Source: Trematomus loennbergii | Lineage: Eukaryota > Chordata > Actinopteri > Perciformes > Nototheniidae | Length of the DNA: 64,000 nt | Assembly (NCBI GenBank): GCA_012861695.1 | Contig: JAAOOA010000033.1 | Location: forward strand, 24,842,044-24,906,043 | Reading direction: 5' to 3' | In this document: piece by piece, positions 45,203 to 55,989 of the stretch | Numbering within the stretch: the stretch's first letter is position 1 | Layout: the number at the start of each line of letters is the position of its first letter | The notes under the pieces: model-generated | What the model was told of the DNA's origin: nothing | Database searches by the model: none | Seen by the model: only the letters and a program-made list of their open reading frames with translations | Program-made: the position numbers and the translations under genes

Positions 45203-45702
45203 GTGAGAGGACGCTGGCACTGACTGTTCGCCGCTTCTCTGTCCGAAAACTCGTCTTTCTTTGTGTTAATCTAAGAGTTTCTGACCACTTTCTACTGCTA
45301 TAGTTTTCTAACTATTCTGTGGCTTTTGTGTTCTGATCTGGACACATTTGTTACACCCGATTGCCACTTTTGACGGACGCTCTGGTTTTCTACCCTGCTA
45401 CACCTGCCATTGTAGCCCACCTGCTAACGCTGCACCATCCATCAATAACCAGCCCCATTCTTCGTCCTGCCCCTCCCTGTGGGTCCTGACTCTGGTTCTT
45501 TAAACCTCCCGCTCCTGCTGGTCCCCCCATCTGCTGTAAAGGACAGCCCGTGACTGACCTCTCATCCTGTCTGACGGCTGCCAACAACTCCACTTTCAGC
45601 GCCGCTGGTCTACAACCAAAGCCAGCGCTGTGCTAACGCTAGCATCCTACCGCATCCTCCTAACTTTTTAATCTCAATAACTTTTCTGCGCTTCCTCTAA
45701 GC

Positions 45703-46355
45703 TTGTCTGTCATCAAATGCCTCGGGCTTCTACGCAGACCGAGGTATGTCCATAGAGGTTCCAAACGCAGATTTGTTTACCCCCAGTCATCCATAACATC
45801 TATCTGGTCGACTAACCGCTATGTCCCACAACTGTCATGTCATCTGAGCACCTTTATTACTCCATACTATACACCCACCACTGGTCCGTTACAATCCCAG
45901 CTGTACCAAAAACCTGGAGTGGATTCCACCGCCCTCTGCTCAGAGCTGGTCCAAATACCTGGAGTGGATTCCACCGCCCTCTGCTCAGAGCTGGTCCAAA
46001 TTCCTGGAGTGGATCCCACTGCCCTCTGCTCAGAGCTGGTCCAATTACCTGGAGTGGATTCCACCGCCCTCTGCTCAGAGCTGGTCCAAATTCCTGGAGT
46101 GGATTCCACCGCCCTCTGCTCAGATCCGGTCCAAATACCTGGAGTGGATTCCACTGCCCTCAACCACCAAAAACTGATAATAACACACTTCCTTCCACCT
46201 TCACTCCGCTCCTCCCCCCCATCTCACGTTCCCCCCGCACTGTCAACCTGGACAACCTCTTACCTCTTCAGCCTGTGACCACACCACGCCCCTCCCACTC
46301 AACTAACATTGCCCTCCTTAACATCCGATCACTCAACAAGAAAGCCCTCATCCTC
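45703..46355 (+). pseudogene. L2 LINE N-terminal region with an in-frame minisatellite
   Basis: The 191-codon frame from 45703 carries five 15-residue repeats VDSTALCSELVQIPG (with small variants) encoded by 45-bp units. It ends at 46278, while the endonuclease start is read in another frame (to about 46360). What the N-terminal part does in this family is unclear. No catalytic motif lies in it. Confidence 0.65.
45916..46161 (+). repeat. 45-bp minisatellite, about 5.5 copies
   Basis: Units start at 45916, 45961, 46006, 46051 and 46096, with a partial one at 46141. Each starts GGAGTGGATTCCACCGCCCT and differs by a few bases. Units are directly adjacent, so there is no spacer structure. Confidence 0.93.
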
Positions 46356-46358
46356 CAT

Positions 46359-46672
46359 TAACTAATCTTGGAAAAATCCCTTGACTTCCTTATGCTCACC
46401 GAAACCTGGCAACAGCCCGATGACTTCTTCTCCCTCAACCAAACATCCCCCCTGGCTTTAAATACATCACCAAACCCCGCCCCTCCCGCCGTGGTGGTGG
46501 CCTTGCTGTAATCCACAATCAGAACATCCAAATCCACCCTCAGCATGGTCACTAACATAACACTCACCATTGATGGCACCATTGTTTCCCCCTCCAATCA
46601 GGCACGCAACCTTGGCGTAATCTTTGACCCCACCCTCTCCCTCGAACCTCACATCCGCCAAACAGTCAAAAC
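46359..46672 (+). repeat. Direct repeat D1 of L2 LINE sequence
   Basis: 314 bp from TAACTAATCTTGG to CAGTCAAAAC. It is repeated as D2 with a single one-base deletion in a C-run (five C against four). Confidence 0.92.
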
Positions 46673-47412
46673 AAAGAAACGTAGTTGTTTTAGATTCGTT
46701 AGTAGTAGTTGTGTAATGAACAGCTTGCCTGCTAATATGCTAACCTAGCTTTGTTTACCTTGGTAGCTAACACGATATGAACGTTAGCTTGGAGGAAAGG
46801 CAACTATAATGCAGTGTAATAAAACTACTATGAACAAAAGCTAGTGGTTCATATTAGGCTAGCAATAACGTGTTTATAATTGTAATCGCATACGGGTATT
46901 CTGCTACCATACAATGTAACTTGCATGAATACATTGTTTTGCGCTAGCATACAGCTAGCCTCGTTAGCTACATGCAGTATATGTACGGTCACAATGTACG
47001 GTAAATCACAGTACAGTATACTGTATGAGTATTCCGTGTGTGTGAATGCAGACATTCTCCTGCTATGAGATACATGTATGCAAGGCCATCTGCTGATATT
47101 AGAGTTGATATATGGAAACTCTAGCAACTTAGTTAGCACAGTTAGCACTGTGTCAATGGCTTAGCAGTCCAACACAGTTTACACATTTAAACAGTCTTGT
47201 TTGATAAATACACAAATAACAATGCAAACTTACAGGTTGTATACCCAGATCTTCCCCTGCTCCAAACGGTCCAAACAAGCTGTGCATATCCGGCCTCAAA
47301 CTGGGCAATGTTTTGGAAGCTTTCGTCTGTGAAATGCCGGTTCTTCGAACCTCTGGAGGAGGAACCCGCCGCTGCTGGTGTGGCCATAGCTCTTCGGGAT
47401 TGGTCCATTTCG
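46673..47412. other. Inserted copy of 42748-43478 between D1 and D2
   Basis: 46683-47413 matches 42748-43478 at a constant offset of 3935, without indels and, as far as I read, without mismatches. The copy lacks the ends of its parent TTAA element. The first ten bases (46673-46682) resemble 42738-42747 only partly. D2 starts within its last base. Confidence 0.9.
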
Positions 47413-47725
47413 TAACTAATCTTGGAAAAATCCCTTGACTTCCTTATGCTCACCGAAACCTGGCAACAGCCCGATGACTTCTTCTCCCTCAACCAAACAT
47501 CCCCCCTGGCTTTAAATACATCACCAAACCCCGCCCCTCCCGCCGTGGTGGTGGCCTTGCTGTAATCCACAATCAGAACATCCAAATCCACCCTCAGCAT
47601 GGTCACTAACATAACACTCACCATTGATGGCACCATTGTTTCCCCTCCAATCAGGCACGCAACCTTGGCGTAATCTTTGACCCCACCCTCTCCCTCGAAC
47701 CTCACATCCGCCAAACAGTCAAAAC
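47413..47725 (+). repeat. Direct repeat D2 of L2 LINE sequence
   Basis: 313 bp, identical to D1 except one C deletion. After D2 the LINE continues normally with CTCATTTTTCCACCTCCGCA, whereas after D1 the foreign segment starts. Confidence 0.92.
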
Positions 47726-48398
47726 CTCATTTTTCCACCTCCGCAATATTGCAAAAATTGCAGCCGAACGACTAATCCATGCCTTCATTTCCTCCCGCCT
47801 CGACTACTGCAACTCACTTCTTTACGGCATCAGCACTACATCCCTCAACAGACTCCAACGGGTTCAAAATGCAGCTGCACGACTCCTTACGCATACCAAA
47901 TCATGGCATCACATCACCCCAGTCCTCAAAGACCTCCACTGGCTTCCTGTCTCCCATCGCATCAACTACAAAATTCTGGTCCTCACCTACAAAGCACTCC
48001 ACCATCTGGCCCCCCTTATCTCACAAACCTTCTCACTCCTTATCAACCCCCACGGTCCCTCAGATCCACCGCAGCCGGACTCCTATCCATTCCCACATCC
48101 ACACTCTGCAGCTTTGGGGACAGAGCCTTCTCAGTGGCCTCCCCCAAGATCTCCGTGACTCTGAATCCCTCACAGTCTTTCAGTCCCGCCTCAAAACACA
48201 TCTTTTCAACTCTGTCTACCCATAAGCCCCCCCCCCCTCTCAATCAACTTCCTCTTGACTGCCTTTTTTTTGTTTATTTTATTTTACTATATTTATTTGT
48301 TTGCCTGTCCTTGTTTGTCTACCCTCCCTCAAACTGTAAAGCGTCTTTGAGTTGTGAAAAGCGCTATATAAATAAAATGTATTATTATTATTATTATT

Positions 48399-48812
48399 GA
48401 TTCCATCCGATAACTGCTATAATACAAAACAAAACGTCTGCCTGCTCTCCACAATGATCAATAACAGCGAACGGATGGTCAAAGTAAGGTACAAATAAAC
48501 AGAATCACACTAAGCCTGGTTAAGTTGTTGCTTGACTATTTAAAGTGTGTGTAGTCGCATTCTTGTCACGCTTGTTACTTTTATTTGCCGTACTCGCCAT
48601 GAACTGTTATTGCTCAGGTTAATCTCGCCCCCTCTGACGTAAGCGGGTAGTATTGGTTCTTGGTTCTTGCCGGGCAGCCAAGTGGGGCCAGCTAAGAACC
48701 GGTTTTCGGTGCTTAGAGCCGGCTCCGCTGCGGTGGAAACAAGAAGAACCAGAGCTTAATTAGGCTCTAGCCCGGCACCGGCCCTGGAACCGGTTTGGTG
48801 GAAAAGGTGCAT
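48399..48812 (+). mobile_element. Truncated second copy of the TA-flanked element at 40827-41948
   Basis: ATTCCATCCGATAACTGC through AACGGATGGTCAAAGTAAGG and the AGAACCGGTTTTCGGTGC block match 41516-41948 with scattered differences. Its left part is missing where the L2 LINE tail ends. Confidence 0.75.
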
Positions 48813-49405
<593 letters not shown>

Positions 49406-49655
49406 CGCACACACACACTGAGCAACACATCGGATGAATGATCTCCAGAATAAAATTTTACATACATATCATGTCTAAAATACCTGTATTTTGCTGAGGT
49501 CACAGGCTTATAGTAAATGCTCATTATGTTTATCCTCCTTATGCACGTATTTTTATTACAAAATGTATGATTTTTTTTATGATTGTGATAAAGCATTATG
49601 GTTGGCTTAGGTATTATTATTTAGGTTTCACTGCAGTATCGATTATCTGATCAAG

Positions 49656-49919
49656 GTTCTATCTCACACAGGCTCCGCCTTCTACTGGACTCTATGGGTA
49701 CTACTCTTATCAATGATACGCAAGCGTTCACACACTGATGTTGTATAAACGTAGCCAGCCAATCAGGGCGAGCCTACCTGAATGCGCGCGCAGGCTCACA
49801 GTATATAAGGCGGCTACGCCTCCTGACTGTCATCCTTTTCTCTTCAGCGAGCAGGACAACACCTGACAGAGAAAAGTAAAACATTTGAAAGGAGGAGAGA
49901 AAGAAGTTATCGTACCTTT
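49656..49919 (+). repeat. DIRS terminal repeat and leader (second copy)
   Basis: GGTTCTATCTCACACAGGCT starts the segment. TCTACTGGACTCTATGGGTA and TATAAACGTAGCC are shared with the DIRS repeats at 3343-3510 and 6345-6534. A TATATAAGG box at about 49802 precedes gag by about 110 bp, so it is probably the promoter. Confidence 0.78.
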
Positions 49920-50714
49920 ATGGAGTCTCCACTTCTCGAGACCCGGGCCTGTCCTTTGTGCCCTGGCTTAATAGCGGGCGCCGATCCCCACCACCTCTGC
50001 TTCGAGTGTTTGGGGCCTGACCACGCCGTGGACGGCGTGAAGCCTTCTCCGTCCTGCACTGCCTGCCGGGTGCTCCCACGGCTCAGACGCCAGCACCGGT
50101 GGGATCATTTCCAGACCCACTACGTCTCACCGCGTGGTGATGAGACGGATGACCAGGCTGAGCTCGATGTGGTGGAGATGGGGGACCAGGATATGGCCGA
50201 GGCGGTGCCATTCACGTTCGCCATTCACGTTCGCCATTCCAGCGGGGCAGATGGTTCAGTTTGCCGGGAAGGAGGATGGCGAGGACTTCTCGTTGTCGAG
50301 CACTTCCGGGTCCGGCGTCCATGGAAGTCCACCACCCAGGTCTGTCCTCCAGGACTTCCCCCTGGTGATGACCATGGCGGCGGAGCGTGTAGGGCTACCG
50401 CTCCCCCACTACTGCCGCAGAAACCGGTGAGCCGCCTCCGCCAGGGGTTCTACAGCCCGGTCCGCCCCGCGCAGCCAGCCGTCGTTTCGCCCCTGTTGCC
50501 AGATATCTGGCAGTGTGTGGAGGCGTCGTGGCGACAGCCACTGAAGACGAAAGCTCCAGTGGCTGGTATGGTGGGGATCCTCAGGGTGCAGGGCCGCACG
50601 GACACAGCGTGCCCCCCCTTGATGAGAGTCTGGCAGCCCATCTGCTCCCACAGGCAGCAGGATGGGCGGAGGGTAAAAAGCCACTGCCCCCGCTGCCTCG
50701 TGACCGAGGAATAT
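49920..50714 (+). pseudogene. DIRS gag, frameshifted and truncated
   Basis: ATG at 49920 opens MESPLLETRACPLCPGL, continues HHLCFECLGPDHAVDG and CTACRVLPRLRRQHRW, a cysteine-rich N-terminal zinc-finger region of DIRS Gag. Around 50205-50240 the block CCATTCACGTTCG is doubled in tandem, and the frame then changes: QFAGKEDGEDF is read in another frame. RQGFYSPVRPAQPAVVSPL and LPDIWQCVEASWRQPLKTKA return to the first frame. DIRS sequence stops near 50714, before any polymerase. Gag packages element RNA in the cytoplasm. Confidence 0.75.
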
Positions 50715-50779
50715 TTGAATAAAATATTCCGGCTCAGAGCACAGATCAGCATGGCGGCAGCAACAAATAATCTGGGTGT

Positions 50780-51031
50780 TGTTGGGTTCAGCATTCCAGA
50801 AAAGACAGACAACTTCTAAGTTTAACTATTTATTGTAAAGAGAGCAAAAAACATATATCAATTGACCAAGGACTCTGTCACGTCCTAGAAATCACAGACA
50901 GCAAAGCTGTAATCTGTCAGTCTATTTCCGGAGAAGAGCCCCGAACCTCGTGCGCGCATACATTTTTATTACACAGGGCGTTGCCCGTACATGTATGATT
51001 GGTCAAGACTAGCTGAAGAGATACCATATCA
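50780..51031 (-). repeat. Possible LTR fragment
   Basis: The 252-bp segment starts TG and ends CA on both readings. On the - strand it carries TGTAATAAAAATG, a late AATAAA and an ACCCAACA end, which resembles LTR retrotransposon ends. No partner LTR and no target duplication were seen, and it lies at the junction of two broken elements, so I keep this uncertain. Confidence 0.35.
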
Positions 51032-51032
51032 A

Positions 51033-52400
51033 TACTCAAATTTATAATATGGCAGATAGGCTCTGCAACAAAATTAGCAACATATCTAAGAAATGTACCA
51101 ACTAAATTATCCACTCCTGGTTGTTTATCATTACATTTACCTAGTAGATATTCAACATCTGTAATTGTCACTTTTTCTATTTTAAATGTACACTTCTTAT
51201 TTTTCATAATTAAATCATTTATTAGAAATGTGGAGTTACTATTTATAGTTTGATTCATATTTCTCCTCAAATGTTTTACTTTATCAAGAAAAAAATCATT
51301 CAGATAATTAGCCATTTATACTGGTTTAGTCAAGAATGTCCCTTCCACCTCCAGATATGTTGAGGTGGATGTCGGCGTACGGCCCGTCATGCCATTCACT
51401 AAACTCCACAGTTTGTTCTTGTCCTCCTTCATCTCTTTCATTTTATTTCCATAATACAATTGTTTTTTCTTTGTATTTAATGCTGTAACATAATTCCTTA
51501 ACCTTCTCTTTGTTAGATCCCTTAATTCCTCCTCTAACCAGGCGCTCTAAAGTTCCTTACTGTCTGCTTTCTAAGTGGAGCATGTTTATCAACCACCTGC
51601 ATAAATAACTCAATTAAAGACATCAAGAGCATCATCTGGATCGACCTTCTCAAAACATGTTTCCAACATATCTTTTGAACATCCTGTATAAATGAATCTT
51701 CACATAAATATTTCATTGATCTCACAATTACTTTTGGTCCAGCTTTTGGCACCTTTGTCTTTCTCACGATAATTATTAAATTATGATCAGTACACCCTAC
51801 TGGAATTGATATTGCCTGAGAAGATACATGGCTAAAATGAGTAAATATATGATCGATACAAGTTGCACTTTTTGACCCATCTTTCTTTATGCGTATCCTA
51901 GTAGGTTTAGTCACCATTTGTACCAAGTTACATGTATTAGTTATTGTCTGCAGCTTGTGTTTAAGGGCACAGTGCAACATATTCCAGTCAATATTTAAAT
52001 CTCCGATAAAATAAATGTCTCTGTCAAGATCACACACTTTATCTAACATTTCACATCATTTGTCTAAATAAATTAGGTTTGCATTTGGTAACAACATCCT
52101 ACCAACAAAGTTTCAAGTGTGGTAATGAATTTTCAACCAAAGTACTTCAATATCAGCAGACATCAAATCATATCTCACTTTAGCTGGTATTTGCTTTTGA
52201 ATATACTGCCACCCACCACCTCCATATGCATTCCTGTCCTTTCTAAATATTCTATATCCATCAATGTCCACAGCAGCGTCATTAAATGTGTCATCTAAGT
52301 GAGTTTCAGATATTGCTAACAAATGAATACCACATGATAATATTTCCTCTATCTCAGACACTTTATTTCTTAGACTAAAATATTTATATGAGCCAATTTA
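51033..52400 (-). pseudogene. LINE ORF2 endonuclease and reverse transcriptase start, truncated
   Basis: From right to left the - strand reads LAISETHLDDTFNDAAVDID and YRIFRKDRNAYGGGGWQYIQ (endonuclease, 52361-52113), then DIYFIGDLNIDWNML and TCIDHIFTHFSHVSS with CTDHNLIIIVRK (endonuclease end, 52049-51534). KCNDKQPGVDNLVGTFLRYV and EPICHIINLSI (51315-51033) start the reverse transcriptase and stop at the LTR-like junction. Several frame changes separate these blocks. The polymerase core is missing. Confidence 0.78.
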
Positions 52401-52949
52401 AACCCTTTACTTGGCAACTTCTTCGACATTAAGATGGCAAGTTATCTCTTTTCACTTCCTTTCAAATTGAGAGCTGAACTAAAACCTACATGTAACAAGA
52501 TTTCAACCACACACCACATAACCCAACATTTATCTGCACATCGATTGCTATAAATGTGCATACTCACTCGCTCAATTAGACCAGCCTCCCGGTAGCTCCC
52601 AAACATTTTTAGATAATAGTATGAAATAGATTCATGGTAATATCTCGCAACACAAGATCTAATTAATAAATCAAAATTACATGTTTAGGAGGAATGAACA
52701 ACAATAGAGACCAGTTAAAATTGGTCTCTATTCAAAATCTAATAAACCTAATTTCATACTCGCAGTTGATGAAGTAAATAACTTCAAATAAATGAGTAGA
52801 TAACTCATAGACCAGTAAATATTGGCCTACAAGAAAAAAACAAAACATATGTAAATCACCAAAACTGCAACAATTCCCATTTTTATAATACAATTCATTT
52901 ATTCTCGTAATATGCATAATCATACCATCTATCAGGTCATGTCCATCAG
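52401..52949 (-). other. Spacer between ORF1 and ORF2 of the LINE
   Basis: AT-rich sequence without a motif; a 73-codon frame at 52953-52732 has no family signature. Confidence 0.5.
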
Positions 52950-54275
52950 TCATTTCCCACCTTCATTTCTGGTTTCAGCTGAAACCGGGCTTTTCACTGT
53001 TTTATAGAAATGCTCAGCTTCACTACAGTCCCGATAAAGTTTGGTTTGTCCATTGAAGGTTACGATGAGCGTTGCGGGGAACAGCAGTCCATGCCTCACC
53101 TCAGCCTTGCGCAGCTTCATCCTAACGTCATTAAATAGGGCTCTCTTCCTGGCAATATCCGGAGTAATATCAGGAAATATCTTCACTCGCATGTCTCGTA
53201 AAATAATCTCTCCCTTGCTTCTTGCCAGCTTCAAGATAGCTTCCTTAGCTTGATATCTCTGCATAGTGACAATCATAGGTCTAGGTCTCAAATCAGTCCC
53301 CTGCCCAATCCTGTATGCAATCTCGACTGCTAGATCACATGAGAGCTCACTTCCCAACACCTCCTTTAAAAAGTTTGTCACAAAGGCAATGGGATTGCTG
53401 TTCTCAATGTTCGTTTTCAGTCCAATCACACGTAGATTAAAATGTCTGCTTTCAATCAATCAATCAATCAATGTTTATTTATATAGCCCAATAACACAAA
53501 TGTTACATTTGTCTCAGTGGACTTCACAGTTTGTACAGAATATCAGTATGACAATACGACACCCTCTGTCCTTAGACCCTCACATCGTACAAGGAAACAC
53601 TTCCAAAGAAACCCCACAGTTTAAAGGGGAACATGGGAGAAACCTCAGGGAGAGCAACAGAGGAGGGCTCCTTCTCCCAGGACGGACAGACGTGCAATAG
53701 ATGCTGTGTGTAAATCGAAAAGATAATACATTTACAACGTAGGTAGACCAAATGTTTGGAAATGCATGTGTCTATAATAAGAAGATGAATCCACGAGGAT
53801 ATCCATCCAGGATTTATGATCCAGGACCACAGCAACAGGCACAGCCACGACTCAAGATCCAGGGCTCACGATCCCTGCTTTGAATCTCCATCCTCTCTAT
53901 TTGGTCTTTAAACTCTTTGTTTTCCTTCATTAGATTGACATTTGCGGTTTCGAGTATAGCAACCCTACAATCCATGTCGGTCATCCCCTCCTCCATATCA
54001 CAGAGCCTCTGACAACATGAGTCGAGTTCTCCCTTTAAAGCATCAAGCTGCGGCTGGAATCTCTCGAAAGCAGCCCCTATCTCCTCTCTTATTATGGTGC
54101 GTATTAGTGCCGACAGCTCTGAGTGGTTCACCTGCGAGGACCCGCTTTCCATGGCGTTCTCTTCTGCTGCTTGTGTGTCACTCCCTCCCGAAAGACCGCT
54201 GCTCTCATTCAATGGCACGTTAGCCTTTTTGTTTGCTTTCTTCGATGGCATTACATTCCCCACATCGTATTTCAC
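52950..54275 (-). pseudogene. LINE ORF1 (coiled coil, RRM, C-terminal domain) split by an insertion
   Basis: The first half (54275-53886, likely start MPSKKANKK at 54251) has a heptad-like coiled coil EEGMTDMDCRVAILETANVN. The second half (53459-52950) reads RHFNLRVIGLKTNIENSNPI, RPRPMIVTMQRYQAKEAILK and GEIILRDMRVKIFPDITPD, the RRM and C-terminal domains of L1-type ORF1 proteins (Transposase_22). A 418-bp insertion (53457-53874) divides the two halves at EIQSR. These proteins coat LINE RNA. ORF1 lies upstream of ORF2 on the same strand. Confidence 0.82.
53457..53874 (-). mobile_element. 418-bp retroposed fragment with (ATTG)n tail
   Basis: CTGCTTTCAAT (53446-53456) and CTGCTTTGAAT (53875-53885) form an 11-bp target duplication with one mismatch. 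On the - strand the insert ends CTATATAAATAAACATTGAT and ATTG repeats. The same sequence (CTCTGTCCTTAGACCCT and AAACCTCAGGGAGAG) recurs at 61215-61395. I take it for the 3' end of a LINE family common in fish; the clade is not resolved. Confidence 0.75.
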
Positions 54276-55189
54276 TATAAACTTTGACTGAACAACTTGC
54301 TCATCTGATCATAACCTGATTTTTCAAAAAGTTTGATATGGGAGCTACACGCTCTCAGACTTCACACACTACTTCCGCGCACGCGCATCAGTCTTATAAT
54401 TCATTTTTCGTCACTAAATACTTTAGCAAGCTTGGGGGTAAATATGTTGTTGTTGCTATGGTTTCCTTGGAGTTTGGCTGGGATGTTCAGGGGTCCAGTG
54501 CACTGAAAAACGGAAAGGTTGACTTTAATTAAATGTATTATGTCATCAGATTTCACATGACTGTATTAGGTTAGTTGAAAGCAATAATATTAAGTTTAAA
54601 TAAAAAATATTAGGTTCAATTTAGTATTACGATGTGATCTAGAGAGGCTCAAAAAATCTTAGTAAATCTTAACTGAAGTTACACAACAGTGTTGTTGATA
54701 CAGAGTTGGAGTTTATTCACACGTTACATACTACAGTGGGTCATGTTTTCAAGAAACATTGAACAGTGCTGCCACATATGACACAGGAAAAAAAGAAAAG
54801 ACTCTGAACCCTTTCTTTGCCATTATATAAAAATAGTGTTGCTACAAAAGTATAAATTAGGCTTACTAATAAGACAACTCAGATCTGAAGCTACACAGGA
54901 ATCTGCTGCCAAAGTGCAATAAAAAAGACAAAATTAATAGAATCAAACCCTTTTTTGTTGCATTTTAGTAGAGTATAAAAAGAAATGCCTTTAAAATAGG
55001 ATGCAAGCAACACTAGTTTCTTAACCTGAATTGATAATAGACTATAATCAATTTAAGTTTGCATTCTTATACCATTTTGTACAATAATTATAATGAATAA
55101 GTTCAAACAAACTAAAACTTACAGCTGATTAATAACGGTATCTAACTTGAGTTTTTATTATATCAAAAACCTGTTGAAATGCTACTGTT
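54276..55189. other. LINE 5' UTR to about 54400, then no gene recognised
   Basis: The LINE leader includes CTTCCGCGCACGCGCATCAG near 54373. The following 800 bp is AT-rich and may be decayed hAT interior, as hAT transposase remnants start at 55200. Confidence 0.4.
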
Positions 55190-55587
55190 ATTTTTACTGT
55201 CCCCAAAAAGCCTCCAGGAATGCTTCTTTCACAACTTCGCCGTCTTTGAAAGACTTCATGTGTTTGGCAGAACGTGCTGACATGATAAGATGCTATGGTA
55301 GCAGCCTTGCTCTTGTTGTTGGGCCTGGTGAAAATGGACTGCTGTGCATTTAGCTGTCCTTTCAGGTCCCTCACCTTTTGGGAGCGTAGGGCAGAATTAG
55401 GAGGGAATTCCGTCTCGTAGCGTTTGTGCACTGTTTTGAAATGCCGCTCCTAAATGACCCTTCTTCGATAAAGCCACGCTCGCATTGCAGATGAGACAGA
55501 TGGACTTTGAATTGGAATAGATACAAAAATAATCATCCTCCCACTCGGAGTGAAATTATATATTTTGGGCTTTTTTGCTTCTGCCAT
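55190..55587 (-). pseudogene. hAT transposase N-terminal fragment (GTF2IRD2/ZBED5-like group)
   Basis: ATG at 55587 opens MAEAKKPKIYNF. Frame by frame it continues WEDDYFCIYSNSKSICLICN (BED-like C-x2-C), VHKRYETEFPPNSALRSQKV, LKGQLNAQQSIFTRPNNKSK and HMKSFKDGEVVKEAFLEA. These are typical of hAT transposases related to vertebrate domesticated GTF2IRD2 and ZBED5 proteins. Two or more frame changes and the loss of everything downstream make it a dead fragment. Confidence 0.75.
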
Positions 55588-55861
55588 AATTGCGGTCTTC
55601 TGTGTGCGGACTGTCACTTCTGTTGACATGGGCAACGTCAGCGAAATAGTGCCCACTGCCCACCAGCCACGCCCCGACACATGGGGTCACGCCGGCCAAT
55701 CACAAAGCTTTGATGCATTCAAGTGCATTATTCTGGCACAGGAAGATTATGTTATAGGACATTAACGATAAAACAGAATATTGTTGTTCTATTTTTAGAC
55801 ACATCTCGCGATCGACTGGGAATCTCCCGGTCGATCGCGATCGACTGGTTGGGCAACCCTG
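55588..55861 (-). mobile_element. hAT element left end with sub-terminal repeats
   Basis: Read on the - strand it starts CAGGGTTGCCCAACCAGTCG at 55861 and continues with repeated CGATCGCGATCGAC blocks, typical of hAT ends. It directly precedes the transposase start at 55587. The other end of the element was not found. Confidence 0.68.
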
Positions 55862-55989
55862 ATTTAAAGTGATGTTTAAAACTCAGTTAATGGGGCTCAT
55901 TCACTGGAGCTTCCACAAACAACAATCAACTTAATTATTACATTCAAATGATGTACATTATTCAAGTTCATTCACTTTGGATAATAACA

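Larger units (their letters stand above)
45203..48398 (+). mobile_element. L2-clade LINE, internally deleted and carrying a duplication-insertion-duplication
   Basis: The 5' part has a GC-rich leader and a coding block RRPRYVHRGSKRRFVYPQSS (near 45740), then the endonuclease start NIALLNIRSLNKKALILH (near 46310) and FLMLTETWQQPDDFFSLNQT. It then jumps to the late reverse transcriptase part MVTNITLTIDGTIVSPSNQA, so most of the polymerase is deleted. The C-terminus FHLRNIAKIAAERLIHAFIS through FQSRLKTHLFNSVYP ends at 48223. The 3' end GCGCTATATAAATAAAATG and (TTA)n closes at 48398. An extra 1054 bp was gained within it. Confidence 0.85.

Noticed and set aside
45916..46161. Regular repeats that could suggest a CRISPR array
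   Set aside because: The 45-bp units are contiguous with no spacers, lie in a LINE in vertebrate DNA, and have no cas genes nearby.
50780..51031. Solo LTR from an endogenous retrovirus or Ty3-like element
   Set aside because: Only the TG...CA ends and a poly(A)-like signal support it. There is no target duplication or primer-binding site, so I keep it as a low-confidence repeat and do not call a provirus.
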